Shown here: positions 6,857 to 11,932 of the stretch, piece by piece
How positions within the stretch are numbered: position 1 is the first letter of the stretch
Layout of the letters: the number at the start of each line of letters is the position of its first letter
Source of the DNA: Fragilaria radians
Taxonomy: Eukaryota; Bacillariophyta; Fragilariophyceae; Fragilariales; Fragilariaceae
Direction: 5' to 3'
NCBI GenBank assembly: GCA_900642245.1
Contig: CAAAJI010000132.1
Location: forward strand, 1-11,932
Length of the DNA: 11,932 nucleotides
Translations under genes and position numbers: made by a program
The notes under the pieces: model-generated
Seen by the model: the letters and a program-made list of their open reading frames with translations, nothing else
What the model was told of the DNA's origin: nothing
The model's database searches: none

Positions 6857-7765
6857 CTACTTTGGACCGAAATTAGATCTTAGATCAAAAAAGTCTATTA
6901 ACATTTCCCCATATTCAATATCATTCTCAACACAATTACTTATTATTTCAATCTCGAACGGATATAACCCTATTTGGTTGGGGTCAACCGCATGTTCGTA
7001 AGAATTAGCCCACCCTCTCAGGCAAAGATCATCAAAAGGCTCAGCCCTTATATCAAAAGATGCTTTTTCTCTGATAACTGGGAATATTGAAGTACAAGGT
7101 GTCCTTTGTAGCGATTGCAATTCAGGTTGTTCAAGGATTGACTTCACAGGTCTCAGCTCATCTTGAATTGCCTGATTATCTTTGACTTCAATTGCATACG
7201 GCATTTGGTAGAAATCTGGCTCACTAAACGGATCACTACGAGGCCTTACCCTGTTTCCTTTGATTCGCAATCTAGGAATTCTGCATGAAAGCAAATTCTT
7301 ATTTCGAAGGAAGCATTCATGATAATATGCCCCCCTATCCGGCCCCTTACGTGTTAGCCTTCGGAATCCATACAAATTCAGCTGTCTAAGAAAAGACGGA
7401 AATTTATTCATTTTGAAATATGCGGGCATGATTACCGAGCAAAACTCTTTTGGCTTGTGAATAAGAAAGCATCGACCGTGTGGTTGCCATGATACCACAC
7501 TGGAGAGGTCATCCTCTTCGATTTTGTTAAGAGCAGCATGAAGCCGAGCTGGAAAAGGCATTTTCATCCCATATAACCGAACTTTGTGTAGACTGCATTC
7601 GTCGTCTTGCTCGGCGTAATCCACATATCTAAAAGGAGAAGGGTGAACCTTTGTTTCGTTGTCCTCATGCTTGTCGTCGCTAAGCATGTCAAACAAAGAA
7701 CTCAATGTGACTTCACTTGAGTTAAAGTGCGATATATGTGGCATCGCTTCATTGCTGTAGTTCAT
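6857..7765 (-). CDS. HSF-type DNA-binding transcription factor
   Basis: Intact single-exon ORF of 302 residues. Residues about 70-163 form an HSF DNA-binding domain: FPARLHAALNKIEED for the first helix, VVSWQPHGRCFLIHKPKEF for the strand and W-x-P/H-G-R-x-F motif, PAYFKMNKFPSFLRQLNLYG for the turn and recognition helix, then RRLTRKGPDRGAYYHECFLR for the wing and last strands. Such domains bind nGAAn heat-shock elements in the nucleus as winged helix-turn-helix units. Residues 1-69 are acidic and polar. After the domain a basic patch (RIPRLRIKGNRVRPR, about 162-176) could be a nuclear localisation signal. I see no HR-A/B hydrophobic heptads in residues 177-302, so the trimerisation region of animal and plant HSFs seems absent or diverged. 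The large HSF families of diatoms contain many such members, so heat response need not be its role. The start is the upstream ATG at 7765; a later Met at residue 8 is possible. Confidence 0.92.
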   Translation of the reverse strand: MNYSNEAMPHISHFNSSEVTLSSLFDMLSDDKHEDNETKVHPSPFRYVDYAEQDDECSLHKVRLYGMKMPFPARLHAALNKIEEDDLSSVVSWQPHGRCFLIHKPKEFCSVIMPAYFKMNKFPSFLRQLNLYGFRRLTRKGPDRGAYYHECFLRNKNLLSCRIPRLRIKGNRVRPRSDPFSEPDFYQMPYAIEVKDNQAIQDELRPVKSILEQPELQSLQRTPCTSIFPVIREKASFDIRAEPFDDLCLRGWANSYEHAVDPNQIGLYPFEIEIISNCVENDIEYGEMLIDFFDLRSNFGPK

Positions 7766-8473
7766 TCAGGTTTAGCCTGCTTATTAAGTATCGAATCTTT
7801 ATTCTGACTGTGGCCAAATTCTTTTTTCAGATGTACTTTTGCCGATCAAGTTTTTGTGATGAAAAAAGTTCTAGCAGAATTGAGTTCTAAATATGCTGGG
7901 AATCAAATTAAGCCCTTCAAGCAACTGTCGCTCCTAGTGTGTTATTTGGCTAAATAATGCTTGTCTCCCGTTGTGAATATCTGTTCAATTTTGCAATAAG
8001 TTAGTTTAACTTCAATAGCTGTGAATCATTGCGTCATCCTTGAACTTCAACTCATGCAACAACGAAACTTCCCGATTTCTAGTCATAGTCATTGCTATAA
8101 GAATAAGAATAAGATAGAAATCGAAAATCTAAAAAGGCATGTTGATTTCACTGTTACACCCTCCACAAATACAAGTATCACTTAGTCAGATGCGCATGAA
8201 AATAGATTTCATAATGAGGGCAATTTACATATGAAACCTACATGTTGGTTAAATGAAGGAATCAGCCAGTACCCAAAGCATACTTTTTAATTCTTGACTT
8301 GACTTAGATATACCAGAAAAGTGAATCATGGAGAAAAAAGGATGAGATTCATCTTATAATGTTGAATTGAGCCTTATTTCCTTACATTTTATTTTCCATA
8401 CCCTAAATGTCTTACAACTTTCAGCAACAGATGTCTAGGCTGCAACAACAATGAAGAACGCAGCAAAAAGGCG
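7766..8473. other. Intergenic, upstream of the HSF gene
   Basis: Should hold the promoter and 5'UTR of the minus-strand HSF gene. No canonical heat-shock element (alternating GAA/TTC every 2 bp) was found. A stretch around 7867-7890 has TTC, GAA and TTC spaced by 5 bp, which is the wrong phase. A small AAGAAT/AATAAG repeat lies near 8098-8113. No gene is supported. Confidence 0.45.
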
Positions 8474-8647
8474 TTACTTCTTTTGAATCGGAGTCAGCGT
8501 AACCTTGAACAGACATCGTGATTCCAGGAAACGCTCAAGAGCATACTTGCCTGCGAGTCTGTGAATATACCTCAGGATATGATAGCTGGAATTCGGGTGT
8601 TTCCTACAAGCAGATCGTGTGTAGCTATTTTCCCTAAAGTTGTAGTT
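8474..8647 (-). pseudogene. Coding-like fragment of unknown family, 57 codons, no start codon
   Basis: Within AT-rich spacer this segment is visibly less AT-rich, and its minus frame is open from the TAA at 8650-8648 to the TAA at 8476-8474. The 57 residues have a globular, basic, protein-like composition (for example CRKHPNSSYHILRYIHRLAG, then KYALERFLESRCLF, ending TLTPIQKK) rather than the Leu/Ile/Lys/Asn mix of random AT-rich frames. There is no in-frame Met and the upstream frame closes, so it could be the last exon of a gene, a C-terminal fragment of a pseudogene, or chance. I cannot name the family. Confidence 0.3.
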
Positions 8648-9670
8648 TTAATCCTCATTTTATGATGTGGAAGAGATTGAACTTTCACCACTCCTAGTCT
8701 CTTGGAACAGGGCAGGAAAGATGCTATGCTTATTTGGCTGTTACATTAGTGAGCATGTATGATTCAAGTTATTTAGGACTACAGTTCTAAGCACGTGGTA
8801 TATTGGTCATTTCTAGCTGGATCTTTGAACAAATTATTCATAGTTGAATATGTCATCATTTTCTAATGGCAATTATCTATAGTATAGTCTAGCACAGGCT
8901 TACAAATTCTTCAGGGTATTTCAGATGTCCTCTCTTTGATTTTGTTGCATATTGATAGTCTACAGTGCCTTTGCTTGTGGCTTGGCTTGCTTTGGCATAT
9001 TTTGCTTAAAAATGATATAATTGTCCTGAAAGTACTGTGATGGTTCAATTAGATAATTTAATGTAAATCTTAATGGGTTACATGCAATTTCCCCTTTTAT
9101 TTATTATTTTTACACCTTTACTTTATGTTGAGTTGCACAAGTGAAATTATGATAGATTTTATCTATTTTTGACTAAAATTGATCTCATCTGCGCCACATC
9201 ACCCTCTTGTGAAGCTGTCGCGTCACTCCTTCAGATGCTTGCGCTCACTTTCTAATGAATCTTGATTAGGATATGAGTTTATTCTCTCAAAATCCTTCTT
9301 AAAACTATCTTTAGTTGTTAATCATCTTTAATATAAATAAAAGTGGATAGTTAATGTCTTTACTACTCAAATCCAGTTGCGTAAATTTATAGAAGATATG
9401 GATTCTTTATTCTCACTTGTACTAACAGTCTTGGACGTCTCCAACACTGGTACACAAATCCATCTCTTAGTCTAATCTATTAATGTCAGACTGGATATTA
9501 TTTATTTCACATACAGATATTGAATTAATTTATTTCTTTTTAGTCTATACTTTAAGGTATGACAGCCTTTGGACGGACAACACTAAACTCATCCTTAATT
9601 CAAGATTTCAAGAATATTCATCCAAAATGTAGATCATGGCTGCAGCTCGAAAACCTAGCAAAGTGCAAGA
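8648..9670. other. Intergenic, no gene seen
   Basis: AT-rich spacer with stops in all frames. A less AT-rich patch at about 9187-9250 has no frame longer than a few tens of codons. Eroded 5' sequence of the transposase that follows may lie in its right end, but no helix-turn-helix motif of a CENP-B/pogo type could be read there. Confidence 0.45.
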
Positions 9671-10110
9671 TCACAAGCAAACAGAAAATTCAATAAGGAT
9701 GAAATTGGATTTGTCAAAACAGCAAGGCAAGAAAAGTTGTGGCTGTGCACGGCTTAAAGAATGTTTGGAGCAAACTGACAGATTCCTTGTTCCATTTGAC
9801 AGTTGTTGCGTGTATTGGAGCCAAATCAGTCCCTCCACATTATGTCTTCTCTGGGCAGTGTCTTTCAAGGGACATGATGAATGGCCATAATATACCTGGT
9901 GGTTCAGTCACGGTGGTGCTAAAAGGATTCATGAATGCAAGTTTGTTTGACAAAGGGTTAAGCCATTTTCATTCAGCTGTACCAGAAACCACAAAGAGGC
10001 TAATGAAACGGTATATGATAATACCAAAGCAATGAGCCTTGACATCACATTGATTTAATTGGCTTCAAACTCGAATCTGTGGTTTGCTTACATAATTCAA
10101 ATTTTAATAA
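9671..10110 (+). pseudogene. Pogo/Tigger-like DDE transposase remnant (DDE_1 family)
   Basis: Frame 2 at 9689-9712 reads FNKDEIGF, matching the FNMDETGF motif with the first catalytic Asp of the DDE triad. A frameshift around 9713-9735 leads to frame 1, which reads RKVVAVHGLKNVW (family KVVAxxGxKxV), LTVVACIGA with VPPHYVFSGQ (VTVxxCxxAxGxxxPPxxIFxGK), then IPGGSVTVVLKGFMNASLFD (PGSxxxxxxxGWMxxELF). The frame ends at TGA 10033-10035, before the second and third catalytic residues. After it, a possible shifted continuation (CTTGAC near 10037, then HIDLIGFKLESVVCLH) resembles the DxHxSHxxLxxxxxxxxxxLxCLPP segment with a small deletion. It is dead: two frameshifts, a stop, missing active-site parts. 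No terminal inverted repeats were found. Pogo-type elements use cut-and-paste movement with TA target sites. Confidence 0.8.
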
Positions 10111-10120
10111 ATCCAAATAT

Positions 10121-10135
10121 TCTATTCTATTCTAT
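10121..10135 (+). repeat. (TCTAT)3 microsatellite
   Basis: Three tandem TCTAT units with partial units on both sides, directly after the transposase remnant. A simple repeat with no evident function. Confidence 0.8.
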
Positions 10136-11618
10136 TAACTTTAGTTTTTATTCTAATATAATCATTTTGATGTAGCATGGCATGCACTATTTTGAACTCC
10201 AGACAGACTTCTTCCGCACTGCAGGGGCAATACATTGGCTTTAAGGTATAAGTATAGTTACTTTGAAAATTTACTCTTGGTTCGGGTTTCAATCCTTTGT
10301 ACTGTACCTTTCAGTTAGAATGATTGTGATAAGGAAATCTCTGATAAACTGCTTAACTTAATATGGAATTACCCTTTGTTTTGAATATAACTCTAACATA
10401 TATTTGACAAAGCTCTGCTTTTTCCTACTGCCAAAACGTTTGCAGCTACTGGGACTTTCTTATCACATTTTACAATAAGGTAAATGGAAGAAATTCAAGA
10501 AGTAAACCGACTTCTTATTTATTGTTCAATAGATGAAAAGTGCATTCGTTATCAGGGTTTTAGATTTCGCTCCTCGAAGGAGCCTTAAATAATTCCAAGA
10601 TCAGCTCCTTTGAAATGTTTTTTCAAAACTTCATTTTTGCAATTTCTAGACCATGTTAATATTTGTACGTCAGGAATGACATAACAACTTAGGATACTTC
10701 AAGGCTAATCTGAGAGTAAACATAATTTTGAGATCCTATTTGAGTATCAGTTTGTCTCAAATTGATCAAAAGATTGAATTGGAACTCAAATTTTTCAAGT
10801 GACCCAGAAGTCAAATGGATATTGGAAGCACGAAGCGCCTTAAAACACGTTTTATCTTGGTCTGATCAAAGATCTCTCAGCTTGATCAAGTAACTCTAGA
10901 TTGATATATTTCCTTTCGTTGCATACCTTTCTTGTTTTAATGTAAGGAAGCTAAGACGCATTGAATAGATCAAAATTGTTAAACTTGATGATTGGCTTTG
11001 CCCTTTTTTATTTCCAGAATCAACCTGATCGACCTACCAATCTTTAAGATGAAAAATATGACAGTGATTGTCTCTTTACTAAATCAAGTTCTGTAGAATC
11101 TTGCTCTGTCTGAACATCTTAAATCAAATATCAGTAAGTTGAGTGTCACAAGCACTTCAAGATTTTTTAAAATGGTTGGAGATATTGGTATTACTCTTTC
11201 ATACCCTATGTAAGTACAAGTTATACCCATTTTATCCGATGTCCAACTCCCGAAGCAGCAAAGTGGTGCCTTTGGAATGCGAGATATCTTAAAGTATTAA
11301 CATAAAAAAGCATCAGCGGTAACGAAATAGAAAGTATGAATTCTGAATTATTATGAATCGAGTTATCATTATAAATGAAAATTCTAAAAAGAAAGTAAGA
11401 GTTAAGCGTTGTCGTTTCTTTCTTTCTTTGCTTTTTCATTGACAAAAGTTTTGACTAAACTGCCATTTCTTGGATTACCGACATTGGCTGTCAATATTTG
11501 AAATTGAAATGGACTATTTCTAACGTAGAGCTTTGGCTAAGGAACATTTTACCATCACCCATGAACAAGATTGATTTGAAGTGTAACATTACTAGCCTTG
11601 TCCAACAGTACTACAATT
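10136..11618. other. Intergenic, no gene seen
   Basis: AT-rich spacer. A 70-bp stretch at 10176-10245 is bounded by TAG before and GTATAAG after and is open (starting CATGGCATGC), so it resembles a small exon, but nothing joins to it. TTGATCAA-type palindromes recur at 10762-10769 and 10881-10890 (CTTGATCAAG). The minus-strand open frame 11221-11445 is Lys/Asn/Ile-rich and looks like chance. The 3'UTR of the minus-strand sulfotransferase should lie just left of 11619. No tRNA or rRNA was recognised. Confidence 0.45.
10569..10583. repeat. Short perfect hairpin GCTCCT-cga-AGGAGC
   Basis: Six-base arms with a 3-nt loop in an otherwise AT-rich spacer; a further direct copy of GCTCCT lies at 10604-10609. 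Too short to assign a function. Confidence 0.4.
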
Positions 11619-11932
11619 TTATGCATCAATGTTCCCTGGTTCGAAGTAATGCTTTAGGTAGTCCCAGGTTTCCTTCGAAGCCAAGTCCTTCACAAATTTC
11701 TTTACAGCCTGTCGCATTTCGGCACTGTAAAATCGTGAATAGTCATGCGGTGATGAAAAATTGTACGGTTTGTCCACTCGGTCCAACTCCAACAAGTTCA
11801 GCATTGCTTGAATCGTGTCATCTAATTTGGTATAAAAGTCTTCATAGTACACCACCATTTTCGAATTCGATGGTAAATGCCTTGTTGAACGGAATGCATG
11901 ATTATGCCACTGAACATATTTGTAAAATTCAG
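11619..11932 (-). CDS. Probable sulfotransferase, C-terminal part (5' end outside window)
   Basis: The minus frame is open from the right edge to the TAA at 11621-11619, giving 103 residues; the first in-window Met (at 11858) is internal, since the frame continues upstream with YKYVQWHNHAFR. The core signature is KMVVYYEDFYTKLDDTIQAM followed by LNLLEL, which matches the (V)xRYEDLxxxPxxxIxxIxxFLGL segment near the C-terminus of PAPS-dependent sulfotransferases. The preceding W-H-N-H-A segment fits the helix before it, and FYSAEMRQAVKKFVKD with ETWDYLKHYF fits the final helices. These enzymes move sulfate from PAPS to hydroxyls of sugars, sterols, phenols or proteins, often in the Golgi. The 5'-PSB and 3'-PB PAPS-binding motifs would lie beyond the edge and cannot be checked. 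The substrate is unknown. Confidence 0.6.
   Translation of the reverse strand, partial: EFYKYVQWHNHAFRSTRHLPSNSKMVVYYEDFYTKLDDTIQAMLNLLELDRVDKPYNFSSPHDYSRFYSAEMRQAVKKFVKDLASKETWDYLKHYFEPGNIDA

Noticed and set aside
7866..7892. TTC-GAA-TTC triplets upstream of the HSF gene as a heat-shock element for autoregulation
   Set aside because: The triplets are separated by 5 bp each; a heat-shock element needs contiguous 5-bp units with 2 bp between inverted triplets, so the phase is wrong.
8423..8515. Plus-strand short frame with RCLGCNNNEERSKKA
   Set aside because: It has no upstream start, closes at 8513-8515, and overlaps the stronger minus-strand candidate; the CxxC alone is not enough to call a domain.
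10176..10245. Possible isolated 70-bp exon with flanking AG and GT
   Set aside because: AG and GTA are frequent in AT-rich DNA, the frame is short and no adjoining exon with compatible phase or recognisable protein was found.
10762..10890. Recurrent TTGATCAA palindromes as a binding-site array
   Set aside because: The motif is short, irregularly spaced and also occurs elsewhere in the window (for example near 2630 and 2818), so chance in AT-rich DNA explains it.
11221..11445. Minus-strand 74-codon open frame
   Set aside because: Composition (Ile, Asn, Lys, Phe, Leu) is that of random AT-rich DNA, and no motif is visible.

Overview
This window reads as nuclear DNA of a unicellular stramenopile, most likely a diatom. 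The reasons are an AT-rich sequence with long gaps between genes, a heat-shock-factor (HSF) type regulator of the kind expanded in diatoms, a plant-type leucine-rich repeat (LRR) protein with a cysteine-rich tail, a Ty3/gypsy remnant, and a candidate short spliceosomal intron (GTATGT...TGCTAAC...TTTACAG). There is no operon structure and no bacterial feature. The taxon is inferred from these features, not proven.

Layout from left to right. Positions 2-340 (+) are the 3' end of an LRR protein gene cut by the window edge. Positions 906-2354 (+) are a broken Ty3/gypsy polymerase: reverse transcriptase, RNase H and the integrase C-terminal part can be recognised, but the integrase catalytic core is gone and the frame is broken many times. 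Positions 3191-5011 (-) encode an intact 606-residue, Glu-rich, largely repetitive protein with a lysine-rich start and a C-terminal CCVIL prenylation box. It has a candidate 5'UTR intron, an upstream ORF and a CRE-like palindrome just before it. Positions 6857-7765 (-) are an intact single-exon HSF-type DNA-binding protein. A short unexplained coding-like patch lies at 8474-8647 (-). A pogo/Tigger-like DDE transposase remnant lies at about 9671-10110 (+). The right edge, from 11619 (-), carries the C-terminal end of a probable sulfotransferase.

The genes do not look functionally linked: two edge fragments, two intact genes on the minus strand, and decayed mobile DNA filling the gaps. The most unusual object is the 606-residue acidic protein. 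Its composition (about 20% Glu, no Trp, one Tyr, two Phe, and cysteines only in the prenylation box) predicts a disordered polyanionic chain anchored to a membrane by its C-terminal end. I do not recognise its family. The other intervals hold inverted repeats and possible decayed coding fragments but no clear RNA genes, CRISPR arrays or LTRs.
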